From: an uncultured Flaviramulus sp.
Lineage (GTDB): Bacteria > Bacteroidota > Bacteroidia > Flavobacteriales > Flavobacteriaceae
Direction of reading: 5' to 3'
Assembly: GCA_947487155.1 (NCBI GenBank)
Contig: CANKVS010000012.1
Span: 1 to 64,000, forward strand
Length of the DNA stretch: 64,000 nucleotides
Positions 55,002-64,000 of the stretch are shown in pieces. The number at the start of each line of letters is the position of its first letter. The stretch's first letter is position 1. The position numbers were made by a program, and so were the translations under genes. Below the pieces are notes generated by a model. It was not told the DNA's origin. It worked only from the letters and a program-made list of their open reading frames with translations, and searched no databases.

Positions 55002-56492
55002 ATGAGTCAATTAAAAAAAGGAGCAATACTATCATATACAACTATATTTTTAACAAACATAATAGGTTTACTGCTTACACCTTTTATAATAAGGAGTTTA
55101 GGGCAATCAGAATATGGGTTATATATATTACTTGGTTCTTTTGTTGGCTACATATCATTACTTGATTTTGGACTTAGTAATACTATAGTAAGATTTGTTG
55201 CTAAATATCGAGCTAATAATGATAAAAATGGAGAGAAAAATTTTTTAGCAACTGTATTAATTATATATGCTGTTATTTCTTGTTTTGTGTTTCTTATTGG
55301 TACTGTAGGCTACTATAATCTAGATACTATTTTTGACAAATCTCTAACTCCCGAAGAATTAGACAAAGCTAAAATCTTAATGATTTTATTCGTTTTTAAT
55401 ATGACAATTTCCCTGCCAGGTGGAACTTTTGCAGGAATTTGTTCTGGATATGAACAGTTTGTTTTTCCAAGAGCAGTAAACATTGTCAGATATATTATTA
55501 GGTCTGCTCTTGTTGTTATAGTACTAATTTACGGTGGTGATTCTATTTCTATAGTAATAGTTGACACTTCTTTGAATGTGTTAATTATTTTGGTAAACAT
55601 GTTCTTTGTTTTCAAAATAATGAAAGTGAAGATTAAGTTACTAAATTTCAATAAAAAACTAATAAAAAAGATTTTTAGTTATTCTGTTTGGATTTTTGTT
55701 TTTGCCATGATAGGAGAACTTTTTTGGAAATCTGGTCAAATGATAATGGGTATTGCCATAAGCACCGAAGCTGTTGCCATATTTGCTGTAGGCATAACTC
55801 TCAGCGGTTATTTTGGTGCATTTGCTGGAGCTATTAACAGTGTTTTTTTACCCAGAGCAACATTCATGGTAGAAAATAATAGTAATAGGATAGAATTAAC
55901 TGATTTTTTTATAAAATTGGGCAGAATCTTGACTTTTTTATTAATGTATGTTTGGGCTGGTTTTATATTGTTTGGTAAAAACTTTATTGAGTTATGGGTT
56001 GGTGATGAATATTATGATTCTTATTTAATAACGGTAATTATAATGACTGCTTATATACTTCCGTTAGTTCAAAATTTTGCTAATTCATTAATTGAAGCCA
56101 CAGGCAGATTTAAATATAAAGCAAAAGTTTATTTTATTACTATATCACTAGGTATTATAGTTGGCTCTTTATTATCACCTTATTATGGATATTGGGCTAT
56201 AACATGGAGCTACTCTATTTTTTGGGTAATATCACAAATAATAATGAATATTTATTTTGATAATACCTTGAATCTAGATATTATATTCTTTTTTAAACAA
56301 ACTTTTGGTAAAATATTTTTTGTTTTAGTAATATCACTATGTGGTGGCTATTTTATAGATCTTTTTTTAGGAAATACTTGGAGTTATTTTATAATTAAAG
56401 CTATACTTTTTTCTGTTTTATATTTAAGTCTCACTTATTTTTTTGTGCTCAATCATTATGAAAAAAGACTTTTGTTAAAATTTAAAAAATGA
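55002..56492 (+). CDS. Wzx-type oligosaccharide flippase
   Basis: This 496-residue protein belongs to the polysaccharide transporter branch of the MOP superfamily, with about 12-14 membrane helices. The start ILSYTTIFLTNIIGLLLTPF, then SLGQSEYGLYILLGS, is typical of Wzx. It would flip lipid-linked repeat units across the inner membrane for polymerisation. The stop overlaps the next gene by 4 bp (ATGA type), so translation is likely coupled. Confidence 0.9.
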   Translation: MSQLKKGAILSYTTIFLTNIIGLLLTPFIIRSLGQSEYGLYILLGSFVGYISLLDFGLSNTIVRFVAKYRANNDKNGEKNFLATVLIIYAVISCFVFLIGTVGYYNLDTIFDKSLTPEELDKAKILMILFVFNMTISLPGGTFAGICSGYEQFVFPRAVNIVRYIIRSALVVIVLIYGGDSISIVIVDTSLNVLIILVNMFFVFKIMKVKIKLLNFNKKLIKKIFSYSVWIFVFAMIGELFWKSGQMIMGIAISTEAVAIFAVGITLSGYFGAFAGAINSVFLPRATFMVENNSNRIELTDFFIKLGRILTFLLMYVWAGFILFGKNFIELWVGDEYYDSYLITVIIMTAYILPLVQNFANSLIEATGRFKYKAKVYFITISLGIIVGSLLSPYYGYWAITWSYSIFWVISQIIMNIYFDNTLNLDIIFFFKQTFGKIFFVLVISLCGGYFIDLFLGNTWSYFIIKAILFSVLYLSLTYFFVLNHYEKRLLLKFKK

Positions 56493-57064
56493 AAAAAAGA
56501 GTATTAAAATATTTGTCTAAAAAAATCGCAGCTTTTTATTGGGGCTACTTAAAAAAAGAAATTGATAACTTTATCATTAACGCTCAAAAAAGTGATTTTA
56601 AATTTCTAGGAGAAAATGTAATCTTCAAAGGAGGAGGAACCATATATCATCCAGAATATTTATCTATAGGCAAACATGTAAGAATCGGTGATAATTGCTT
56701 TATAATGGCTATTGGGGGCATAGATATAGGGGACGGAAGTATTATCAGCAGAAATGTTTGTATACACTCTGGCAATCATAATTATAAATCAAATCATTTA
56801 GTTCCGTATGATGATACATATAATAAAAAGAAAACGATTATAGGAAAAGCTGTATGGGTTGGGCAAAATGTGAATATATTACCAGGTGTCAAAATAGGAG
56901 ATGGTGCTATTATAGGTATGGGAACAACTGTCTCTAAAAACGTTAACGCTGGTGAAATTGTTGTTGGTAAAGGTCAACGTGTACTCTCTAATCGAGAAAT
57001 TACAAGTTTTAATAACTTGTTTAAAAATGAAGCTTACTTTTCAAGAAAACATCCCGAATTATAA
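56489..57064 (+). CDS. Hexapeptide-repeat sugar O-acetyltransferase
   Basis: This 191-residue protein has a left-handed beta-helix (about 55-175) of the maltose/galactoside acetyltransferase-like type: ISRNVCIHSGNHNYKS has the catalytic histidine region, then IIGKAVWVGQNVNILPGVKIGDGAIIGMGTTVSKNV. It likely acetylates a sugar of the repeat unit using acetyl-CoA. The N-terminal 45 residues are helical. It overlaps the flippase gene by 4 bp and the next gene by one base. Confidence 0.9.
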   Translation: MKKRVLKYLSKKIAAFYWGYLKKEIDNFIINAQKSDFKFLGENVIFKGGGTIYHPEYLSIGKHVRIGDNCFIMAIGGIDIGDGSIISRNVCIHSGNHNYKSNHLVPYDDTYNKKKTIIGKAVWVGQNVNILPGVKIGDGAIIGMGTTVSKNVNAGEIVVGKGQRVLSNREITSFNNLFKNEAYFSRKHPEL

Positions 57065-57978
57065 TGTTAGTTTCTGTAATAATTCCAACATACAAAAGAA
57101 GTTTTAGGTTAGCAATAGCTGTAGATAGTGTCCTAAATCAGACATATAAAAATATAGAAATAATTGTTGTTGATGATAACAATGATGACCAATATAAAGT
57201 ACAAACTAGACAAGAATTAGATGAATATATTTCTAATAAAAAAATCAGATACATCTCACATGAAATAAATCGAGGTGGTTGTGTAGCAAGAAATACTGGC
57301 GGATTTGAAGCTAAAGGTAATTTTATAGCTTTCCTAGATGATGATGATTTTTATGAACCAAATAAAATAGAAGAGCAATTAAATTTTTTAAATCAAAATA
57401 AAAGCCTAGATGCTTGCATATGCTCTATGTACAGAGTTGATGAAGATAATATTTCCATAGTTTCTAGAGAAAATGATGCAAGAGGATCTACTTTAAAAGA
57501 AGCTCTATTAGATGGAAATGTTTTTACATCTATGATTTTTATTAAGAGAGATTTATTTATAAAACTTGGAGGTTTCTCTGAAATACCAAGATATCAAGAT
57601 AGATTTTTTCATCTTAAGTTTCTTTTAAGCGGTCATAAACTTGGTGTACTAAACAAACAATTATTAACCCTTGTTGAACATTCAGAAACTAGAATTTCTT
57701 TTACTAATGCGAAAAATGCGGTTGATTCATTAAATCTATTACATAAAATTGAGATAGAAAATAAAGAACTATTTGATAAAAAGGAATGGAATAGAATAAA
57801 GTATAGGTTTTATTATGAAAAAGCTTATAATCGAGCTACAGGAAATAGTATTCAAAAAGTAAAAGCTTTGTTAAATATGCTACAATCTCTGACTTATTCC
57901 CCTAAATATAATGAAGTAATTAAATTGCTAATCAAAATTAGCACACCAAATTTTATTTTAAAAAAAATAACTAAATGA
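57064..57978 (+). CDS. Family 2 glycosyltransferase
   Basis: This 304-residue GT-A enzyme begins LVSVIIPTYKRSFRLAIAVDSVLNQTYKNIEIIVVDD and has the metal-binding FLDDDDFYEPNKI at about 92-104. The C-terminal part is helical without membrane segments. It adds one sugar to the lipid-linked repeat unit in the cytoplasm; donor and acceptor cannot be read from sequence. It overlaps both neighbouring genes by a few bases. Confidence 0.92.
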   Translation: MLVSVIIPTYKRSFRLAIAVDSVLNQTYKNIEIIVVDDNNDDQYKVQTRQELDEYISNKKIRYISHEINRGGCVARNTGGFEAKGNFIAFLDDDDFYEPNKIEEQLNFLNQNKSLDACICSMYRVDEDNISIVSRENDARGSTLKEALLDGNVFTSMIFIKRDLFIKLGGFSEIPRYQDRFFHLKFLLSGHKLGVLNKQLLTLVEHSETRISFTNAKNAVDSLNLLHKIEIENKELFDKKEWNRIKYRFYYEKAYNRATGNSIQKVKALLNMLQSLTYSPKYNEVIKLLIKISTPNFILKKITK

Positions 57979-58754
57979 TACCAAAAATAATTCATTTTTG
58001 CTGGCTTAGTGGAGATAAATACCCTTCATTAATTCAAAAATGTATAGATTCATGGAAAGAAAAACTACCAGATTATGAATTTATATTATGGGATACCAAA
58101 AAATTTGATTTGGAAAGTAATATTTGGGTTAAACAAGCATTTGAGTCTAAAAAATATGCTTTTGCGGCAGATTATATTAGGCTCTATTCTGTTTATCACT
58201 ATGGAGGAATATATCTAGATACAGATGTTGAAGTTATAAAAAGTTTCAATGATTTATTAAACAGACCTTATTTCATTGGCTTTGAAGGGGGTGGAGTAAT
58301 TGAAGCTGGAGTTTTTGGAGCAAAAAAACATACAGATTGGGTTAAAGAATGTTTAGATTACTATGATGGGAAAACATTCATAAAAGAAGATGGCGGTTTT
58401 AACACTAAAACCTTGCCGCGAATAATGATGTCACAAATTACAAATAGTAAAGAATTAGTAGAAACTTTACCTTCTGAATTAAAACCTGAAGTTTATAAAT
58501 CGAGAGAAAAATATCTCTATGTATTTCCAAAAGACTTTTTCTGTGCAAAAAATCATGGTACAGGAATGATTGAAAAAACAAACAACACTTACTCTATTCA
58601 TCACTTCGCAATGTCTTGGGTTCCTAAAAAGCAACTCATTTTGCCTTCCATTAAAAAAAAATTGATGAGAGTTATTGGTATAAAAACAGTAAATAGATTC
58701 TTAAGAGTATCAGGGTTACATAAACTTAGACAGAAATATTATTACAAAAAATAG
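57975..58754 (+). CDS. GT32-type glycosyltransferase (DXD)
   Basis: This 259-residue protein has PKIIHFCWLSGDKYPSLIQKCI (2-23), DYIRLYSVYHYGGIYLDTDVEV (65-86) with the DXD metal site, and AMSWVPKKQ late. This is the OCH1/capsular GT32-like sugar-transferase fold. It overlaps the preceding GT2 gene by 4 bp and precedes another GT2 by 5 bp. Sugar specificity is unknown. Confidence 0.9.
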   Translation: MIPKIIHFCWLSGDKYPSLIQKCIDSWKEKLPDYEFILWDTKKFDLESNIWVKQAFESKKYAFAADYIRLYSVYHYGGIYLDTDVEVIKSFNDLLNRPYFIGFEGGGVIEAGVFGAKKHTDWVKECLDYYDGKTFIKEDGGFNTKTLPRIMMSQITNSKELVETLPSELKPEVYKSREKYLYVFPKDFFCAKNHGTGMIEKTNNTYSIHHFAMSWVPKKQLILPSIKKKLMRVIGIKTVNRFLRVSGLHKLRQKYYYKK

Positions 58755-58759
58755 AACAT

Positions 58760-59746
58760 ATGTTATTAAGTATCATAATACCAGTATATAACGCCGAAAA
58801 TTTTATTGAAAGATGCATTAATTCTATCTTGAAGCAGTGCAATGGTCTTGAAAATATAGAATTAGTTATTGTTAATGACGGTTCTACTGATAATAGTGAA
58901 CATATCCTAAACAATATGGCTAAAACTAATAGTATAATTAAACTATATACTCAAGAAAACAAAGGAGAAGGGTATACGCGTAATATAGGCTTGGAAAGAG
59001 CTAAAGGTGAATATATATGCTTTGTTGATGCTGATGATTTCTTAGATGGTGATATCATAGAAAGAATATACAAAAGTATAAAGGTTCATAACGAATCTGA
59101 TGTTATTATGTATGGTATGAAGAGAGTTACAGAAAATGGCAAAGTTATGTCTAAGGTAGAATTCAATAATGAAACCATTACTGTTAGTGAATTATTGTCA
59201 CGTAAAATATATAGTAATTCTGTTTGTAATAAAGTATTTAGGATAAAGAATATCAGGGATAATAATGTGCAATTTAATACTATAGTAAAAACTGCTACCG
59301 ATTTTGATTTTAGTTTTAGAATGCTATTTTTTTCAGAAAAGATAACGACATTAAATGGTTTAAATTATAATTATATAGTAAATCCCGATTCAGTAAGTAA
59401 TATCAGAACATCTAACCACTTAGAAAGACTTGCAAATCATAGCGCTGTAGTGGCTAATAACCTTAAGTCATTTTTAGATAACAATAAACATAATGATAAC
59501 CATAACGTTTTTAATTCGTGGTTGCAAAATTATCTTTATGGATTATTATTTAGTCTTTTTAGATTTGACTATAGATCTGGGATAATACAAACAACTTTGA
59601 ATACATTAATAGAAAAAAACAACTATCCTGTTGATTTTTCAAGAATGTCATCTAAGAAAAAACTCTTTGTTTTTCTAGCTAATAAAAAAAATGTTTTTTT
59701 ATCAATTTGTAAATTGAATAGAATAAAGAGTAAAATAATCGGCTAA
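58760..59746 (+). CDS. Family 2 glycosyltransferase
   Basis: This 328-residue GT-A enzyme starts LLSIIIPVYNAENFIERCINSIL and has LVIVNDGSTDNSE (35-47) and FVDADDFLDGD (90-100), with the DXD-like site. The longer helical C-terminal half resembles EpsJ/WaaB-like capsule transferases. It is the third transferase gene in the run, separated by short gaps. Confidence 0.92.
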   Translation: MLLSIIIPVYNAENFIERCINSILKQCNGLENIELVIVNDGSTDNSEHILNNMAKTNSIIKLYTQENKGEGYTRNIGLERAKGEYICFVDADDFLDGDIIERIYKSIKVHNESDVIMYGMKRVTENGKVMSKVEFNNETITVSELLSRKIYSNSVCNKVFRIKNIRDNNVQFNTIVKTATDFDFSFRMLFFSEKITTLNGLNYNYIVNPDSVSNIRTSNHLERLANHSAVVANNLKSFLDNNKHNDNHNVFNSWLQNYLYGLLFSLFRFDYRSGIIQTTLNTLIEKNNYPVDFSRMSSKKKLFVFLANKKNVFLSICKLNRIKSKIIG

Positions 59747-59768
59747 TACAGTTACTATATCCTAGAAT

Positions 59769-60917
59769 ATGAAATTAGTATATTATACAGATCAAATTTA
59801 TAAGCATGGAGGCTTAGAGCGTGTCATCTCTAATAAGCTTAACTATTTAGCAAAAAATACTGATTTAGATCTTCATTTAATTACATTTCAAAATAATAAT
59901 AATATTCCTTGTTATAGTATTAATAATAAAGTGAATTTTCATGATCTAGATATTAACTACAATAGGAATATTACTTTCTTGCACCCAAGAAATGTTAAAT
60001 ATATTTTAAAGCATTTTTCAAGGTTAAAAAAACTTTTAAAAAAAATAAAACCTGACATTATTATTGTTTGTAACTATGAATATGGTTTCTTTTTCGTGCC
60101 CTATCTTGCAAAAAATAGTTTGACCATAAAAGAGTATCACTCAACTGGTCATTTTCATTATTTAAATAGACAACATAACCAATCTATATTAAAAAAAATC
60201 AGATATAAGTTTATCAATTATTTCCAATCAAAATACAACTACATAGCATTATTAAATAAGGATGAGTTAAATTATTATTCTGGAGAAAATAAAATAGTAA
60301 TTCCTAATTCTCTAACTTTTAAGCCTGACCAACAATCATCATTAAATGAAAAATGTGTGATTAGTGCTGGCAGAATCGCTCCTGTTAAAGGATTTGATGA
60401 TTTAATTGAGTCGTGGGTTAAAATTAGATACCATCACCCTGAGTGGAAATTAAAAATTTTTGGAGATGGAGAAACCGATTATATAGAAGAGTTAAAAAAT
60501 ATAGTTGACAAACTAAATTTAAAAGAAAATATTCTCTTTATGGGGCCTACTAAAAATCTTAAACAAGAAATGTTAAATTCTTCTATGTATGCAATGACAT
60601 CAGGTATGGAATGCTTCCCTATGGTTTTACTAGAAGCAATGAGTTGTGGACTTCCTATTGTCTCTTATGATTGCCCTACTGGACCCAGAAATATTATACA
60701 AGATAATATAGATGGTATTTTAGTGGATTATAAAAATAAAGAATCTATGTCTAATGCCATTATAGAGCTCATTGAAAATATAGATAAAAGAATACTGCTT
60801 GGAAAAAATGGATTTATAAATGCAAATAAATTTACGGAGCATAATGTTATGACATCATGGTTAAATATTTTTAAAACCAGTAGTGCTAAATTCCAACAAC
60901 TTTCAAATGCAAAGTAG
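59769..60917 (+). CDS. Family 4 glycosyltransferase
   Basis: This 382-residue GT-B enzyme has an N-terminal acceptor domain starting KLVYYTDQIYKHGGLERVISNKL and a C-terminal GT4 donor domain with VISAGRIAPVKGFDDLIESW (about 198-217), LKIFGDGETDYI, LFMGPTKNLKQEML and the EX7E motif in GMECFPMVLLEAMSCGLPIVSYD. It probably adds the last or an internal sugar of the repeat unit with retention of configuration. Confidence 0.93.
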   Translation: MKLVYYTDQIYKHGGLERVISNKLNYLAKNTDLDLHLITFQNNNNIPCYSINNKVNFHDLDINYNRNITFLHPRNVKYILKHFSRLKKLLKKIKPDIIIVCNYEYGFFFVPYLAKNSLTIKEYHSTGHFHYLNRQHNQSILKKIRYKFINYFQSKYNYIALLNKDELNYYSGENKIVIPNSLTFKPDQQSSLNEKCVISAGRIAPVKGFDDLIESWVKIRYHHPEWKLKIFGDGETDYIEELKNIVDKLNLKENILFMGPTKNLKQEMLNSSMYAMTSGMECFPMVLLEAMSCGLPIVSYDCPTGPRNIIQDNIDGILVDYKNKESMSNAIIELIENIDKRILLGKNGFINANKFTEHNVMTSWLNIFKTSSAKFQQLSNAK

Positions 60918-60926
60918 TTTTTTTTA

Positions 60927-61913
60927 ATGAATCAAAATAATTTACATAATAGAATAAATCTAATATTTTTCATAAAAAGAACTCTATTCTTCGGAGTATT
61001 ATTACTTATCTTATCCTTATCATTAGACATACTTATCACCAATGGTTTGAAAAAGAGCCAAACATTTCATTTTGTAGATTGGAATAACATATATAATTCT
61101 AAAATAAATTCAGATATTATAATAAGTGGTAATTCAAAAGCTTGGCATCATATTTCACCAAAAATATTAGATAGCATCTTAGATGCTAAATCTTATAATC
61201 TTGGTATTGATGGTTATGACTTTGTTATGCAAAATGCAAAAGCAAATGTATACCTAAATCATAATAAAAAACCTAGGTTATTAATTCAAGTTGTGGGTAA
61301 CAGCACTCTTAATTTAAGAAAGGATTTATATCAAAGCATTCAATTCAAACCATACTTAAATGATAGTGTTATATCTAAAGCCACAAAAAAGTATAATGGT
61401 TTTTCTAAATTAGATTATCATATTCCACTTTATAGGTATAGAGGAGAAAATTCTATACTAGTAAATAGTGTTTTAAACATAGTTGGTTTAGGTCATTTAC
61501 AAAAGGATAAAAATAAGTATAAAGGCTTTGAAGCTTATGATAGAACTTGGGATAATTCTTTTCAGCAATTTGTAAAAAAATACCCCAAAGGAAAAACGTT
61601 TAATGTATCAGAATATCATAAAAATATTTTTGAAAACTTTATAAAAGAGCAAAAGCAAAATAATATAGAAATAGTATTAGTTTATTCTCCTACATTTTAT
61701 AAATCCCAACAATATATCAACAATAGAATAGTAAGTTTCTTTAAAAATGTGGCTAAAAAATATGACGCTAAGTTCCTAGATTACTCTAATTATAAATTCG
61801 CTAAGAATAAAAAATACTTTTATAATTCTCAACATCTAAATAAGGCAGGAGCAGAATTATTTTCTAAACTATTAGCTGAAGATATAAAACACATCAACTT
61901 TTTAAAAAAATAG
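60927..61913 (+). CDS. Membrane-anchored SGNH/DltD-like protein
   Basis: This 328-residue protein has one N-terminal membrane helix (about 18-38) and an extracytoplasmic SGNH-like domain. The nucleophile block is ISGNSKAWHH with S70, the Gly block YNLGIDGYDF (90-99), an Asn block VVGNSTLNL and the last block YNSQHLNKAGAELFSKLL. H303 is in place, but the residue three before it is N300 where SGNH enzymes have Asp. It lies 5 bp before the MBOAT gene, as in AlgI/AlgJ or PatA/PatB pairs, so it may accept or transfer acyl groups to the glycan. Confidence 0.78.
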   Translation: MNQNNLHNRINLIFFIKRTLFFGVLLLILSLSLDILITNGLKKSQTFHFVDWNNIYNSKINSDIIISGNSKAWHHISPKILDSILDAKSYNLGIDGYDFVMQNAKANVYLNHNKKPRLLIQVVGNSTLNLRKDLYQSIQFKPYLNDSVISKATKKYNGFSKLDYHIPLYRYRGENSILVNSVLNIVGLGHLQKDKNKYKGFEAYDRTWDNSFQQFVKKYPKGKTFNVSEYHKNIFENFIKEQKQNNIEIVLVYSPTFYKSQQYINNRIVSFFKNVAKKYDAKFLDYSNYKFAKNKKYFYNSQHLNKAGAELFSKLLAEDIKHINFLKK

Positions 61914-61918
61914 AATAA

Positions 61919-63352
61919 ATGCTTTTTAATTCAATTCAATATCTTATTTTTTTGCCTACAGTATTTATATTGTATTGGTTTATTTTTAATCGCAAATTAA
62001 AAATACAAAATTTCTTACTGCTTACAGTTAGTTATGTATTTTATGGCTGGTGGGACTGGAGATTCTTATCGTTAATAATATTTAGCTCAATAATTGATTT
62101 TTATTGTGGTATTTATATAAAAAAGGCAAAACGAATGCTTATTAAGAAACGGTGGTTAACTCTTAGTATGTTAATTAACCTTGGCTTTTTAGGAGTTTTT
62201 AAATATTTTAACTTCTTCTCCTCTTCTCTTGAAAATGCTCTAAATTCTATTGGTTATCAGGTAGATACTCTAACACTAAATATCATATTACCTGTAGGTA
62301 TTAGTTTTTATACTTTCCAAACAATGAGCTATACTATCGATGTATATAGAGACAAGTTAAAACCAACCAAAGACCCCATCGCATTCTTTGCTTTTGTTAG
62401 TTTTTTTCCTCAATTAGTTGCTGGACCAATCGAAAGAGCCACGAACCTTCTACCTCAATTCTATGAAAAAAGAACTTTTGATTTAGAAAAGGCTAAGGAT
62501 GGACTACGCCAAATTTTATGGGGATTATTTAAAAAAATAGTCATTGCTGACAATTGTGCTGTAATTGTAAATCAAGTATTTGAAAACTACACAGAATATA
62601 ATGCAAGCTCTCTAGCTCTAGGTAGCATATTTTTTGCTTTTCAAATATATGGTGACTTCTCTGGATATTCAGACATAGCAATAGGAACGGCAAGGTTGTT
62701 TGGATTCAATCTGATGCAGAATTTCGCTTTTCCTTATTTCTCTAGAGATATTGCTGAATTTTGGAGAAGATGGCACATATCATTATCTACTTGGTTTAGA
62801 GATTATGTTTATATCCCATTAGGAGGTAGTAGAGGTAGTACATTCAAAAAAGTGAGGAACACTTTTATAATATTTGTAGTTAGTGGTTTTTGGCACGGAG
62901 CCAATTGGACGTTTATTGTCTGGGGATTATTAAACGCCATTTATTTCCTCCCTTTATTATTGTTAAATAAAAATAGAAATAATACAGATACTGTCGCTGA
63001 AAAAAAAGTCTTTATTAGTTTTAAAGAACTTATAAATGTGTCTATTACTTTTACTTTAACAATAATAGCTTGGGTATTCTTTAGGGCTCCTAACGTTAGT
63101 ACAGCATTTAATTACATAAATAATATATTTTCCAATACACTTTTTACAATGCCTTCTATTAGTTTAAAGCCTCTAGCTTTTATAATTATACTAATAGTAA
63201 TTGAATGGATTCAAAGGCATAGAAAACATGGGTTGGAACTCGATAATCCAAAAATGAGCAGGCCTTTACGTTGGGGAGTTTATTACACTTTTATAATCAT
63301 TATTTTTTGGTTTGGTGCAGAAAAACAAGAATTTATATATTTTCAATTTTAG
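61919..63352 (+). CDS. MBOAT-family O-acyltransferase (AlgI-like)
   Basis: This 477-residue protein has many membrane helices and the AlgI signatures: FYGWWDWRFL (41-50), LPVGISFYTFQTMSYTIDVYR (124-144), QLVAGPIERA (165-174), FWRRWHISLSTWFRDYVYIPLGG (281-303) and the proposed catalytic H326 in SGFWHGANWTF. H286 is a second conserved histidine. It moves acyl groups across the membrane, to be placed on the polysaccharide by SGNH-type partners flanking it on both sides. Confidence 0.95.
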   Translation: MLFNSIQYLIFLPTVFILYWFIFNRKLKIQNFLLLTVSYVFYGWWDWRFLSLIIFSSIIDFYCGIYIKKAKRMLIKKRWLTLSMLINLGFLGVFKYFNFFSSSLENALNSIGYQVDTLTLNIILPVGISFYTFQTMSYTIDVYRDKLKPTKDPIAFFAFVSFFPQLVAGPIERATNLLPQFYEKRTFDLEKAKDGLRQILWGLFKKIVIADNCAVIVNQVFENYTEYNASSLALGSIFFAFQIYGDFSGYSDIAIGTARLFGFNLMQNFAFPYFSRDIAEFWRRWHISLSTWFRDYVYIPLGGSRGSTFKKVRNTFIIFVVSGFWHGANWTFIVWGLLNAIYFLPLLLLNKNRNNTDTVAEKKVFISFKELINVSITFTLTIIAWVFFRAPNVSTAFNYINNIFSNTLFTMPSISLKPLAFIIILIVIEWIQRHRKHGLELDNPKMSRPLRWGVYYTFIIIIFWFGAEKQEFIYFQF

Positions 63353-63355
63353 ATC

Positions 63356-64000
63356 ATGAAAAAGTTCATAATATCAAGTTTTATATTTGCCTTTAGCTTT
63401 TTTGCATTAATATTTATAGGTCTAATAATTCCTAATAATAGTTTAGATAGGTCTATTGATTATAGTATAATAGTTAAACACGAATTACTAAAAAAGACAA
63501 CCTCTCCAAAAATTATTCTTACTGGTGGTTCAAATGTGTTATTTGGCTTTGATAGCGAAAAAATTGAAGATAATGTAAATTCACCTGTTATTAATCATGC
63601 TATACATGCTGGTTATGGTTTGAAATATATTATAGATGATGCAACTCAATTTATCAATGAAGGAGATTTACTTGTAATATCTCCTGAATATTCACATTTA
63701 CTGGATAAAAATTATCTTGGAAAAGAACCTCTTTTATTTTCACTAACAGCTAAACCATCAAATCTAAAACTTATTTCTTTAAGTCAATTAATTAATGTAT
63801 CACCATTCATACCTAAATTTGCAATTAACAGATTGAAATCTTTTGTCTATTATAAACTAAAAACTGTTAAAGAATCGAGTGAAATTGGTATGTATAGTGA
63901 ACATGCTATTAATACTCATGGAGATAATTATCAACACTGGGATAAAAATGAATCTAATTTTGAAATTTATGAATTTTCTGGTGTATTAAATAAAGATGTG
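63356..64000 (+). CDS. Membrane-anchored SGNH-like protein, partial
   Basis: The gene starts at 63356, 3 bp after the MBOAT stop, and is open to the window edge (215 codons). It has an N-terminal membrane helix (about 4-25) and an early block IILTGGSNVLFGFDSEKIE (53-71) with a GGSN nucleophile motif, then VINHAIHAGYGLKYIIDDA and LLVISPEYSHLL. This is a second SGNH/DltD-like partner of the MBOAT protein; its catalytic Asp/His block would lie beyond the window. Confidence 0.8.
   Translation, partial: MKKFIISSFIFAFSFFALIFIGLIIPNNSLDRSIDYSIIVKHELLKKTTSPKIILTGGSNVLFGFDSEKIEDNVNSPVINHAIHAGYGLKYIIDDATQFINEGDLLVISPEYSHLLDKNYLGKEPLLFSLTAKPSNLKLISLSQLINVSPFIPKFAINRLKSFVYYKLKTVKESSEIGMYSEHAINTHGDNYQHWDKNESNFEIYEFSGVLNKDV

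Overview
The window is a piece of a low-GC chromosome that looks like a marine member of the Flavobacteriaceae (Bacteroidota). Evidence: AT-rich DNA (about one third G+C by eye), the order hisG-D-C-B-H-A-F-IE with fused hisB and hisIE, an lpxC-fabZ fusion, PorX (the PglZ-domain response regulator linked to type IX secretion), TANNTTTG-type -7 boxes in place of sigma70 boxes, and many small Bacteroidota-type proteins. No rRNA, tRNA, insertion sequence, phage gene or CRISPR array was seen.

Layout. (1) 0.4-5.4 kb, minus strand: leuC-leuD-cimA-leuB. The synthase carries the residues of a citramalate synthase, so the cluster may make 2-oxobutyrate for isoleucine as well as, or instead of, leucine precursors. 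(2) 5.6-9.5 kb: unrelated single genes (DUF72, DUF2461, TruA-like, small membrane and secreted proteins). (3) 9.5-17.7 kb, minus strand: a complete histidine operon preceded by a readable attenuator, with a 17-residue leader peptide containing HHHFH, an antiterminator and a terminator. Between hisH and hisA lies a remnant of a four-helix-bundle (S23/IVP) gene. (4) 17.9-22.9 kb, minus strand: secreted protein, LytTR regulator with a membrane domain, prohibitin-like SPFH protein, VWA membrane protein, fabG. (5) 23.2-30.4 kb, minus strand: a lipid A/cell-envelope block, HD hydrolase-lpxD-lpxC/fabZ-lpxA-efp-lpxD paralogue-sucD, tightly spaced and ending in a strong terminator. (6) 30.6-42.5 kb: porX, tsaE, a two-gene locus containing a 39-bp tandem repeat that is open in two frames, an outer-membrane beta-barrel protein, an alanine-dehydrogenase-like enzyme, a sugar transferase, a frameshifted nucleotide-sugar dehydratase, proline dehydrogenase, aroB.

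(7) 42.6-64 kb: a surface-polysaccharide locus. The minus-strand arm holds export and regulation genes (Wzc-like tyrosine kinase, Wza-like lipoprotein, FlaA1/PglF-like 4,6-dehydratase, DegT aminotransferase), facing a YwqE-like phosphatase. The plus-strand arm holds precursor synthesis (WbpP-like epimerase, UDP-glucose dehydrogenase, WbpO/TviB-like dehydrogenase), an unknown membrane protein, Wzx flippase, four glycosyltransferases, a hexapeptide acetyltransferase, and an O-acylation module (SGNH protein, MBOAT, second SGNH-like protein cut by the window end). No Wzy polymerase is visible, so the locus probably continues to the right. Together these genes suggest a Wzx/Wzy-type capsule or O-polysaccharide with uronic acids, a 4-amino-6-deoxy sugar and O-acetyl groups.

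Small intergenic palindromes of at least two families are scattered through the minus-strand biosynthetic operons. Nothing in the window is clearly a wholly new system. The best items for a second look are the dual-frame tandem repeat locus at 32.9-33.6 kb, the his attenuator, the citramalate-synthase signature, paired TTTAATC(G/T)A motifs in the capsule promoters, and an uncharacterised membrane protein with acidic and histidine residues in or next to its membrane segments.
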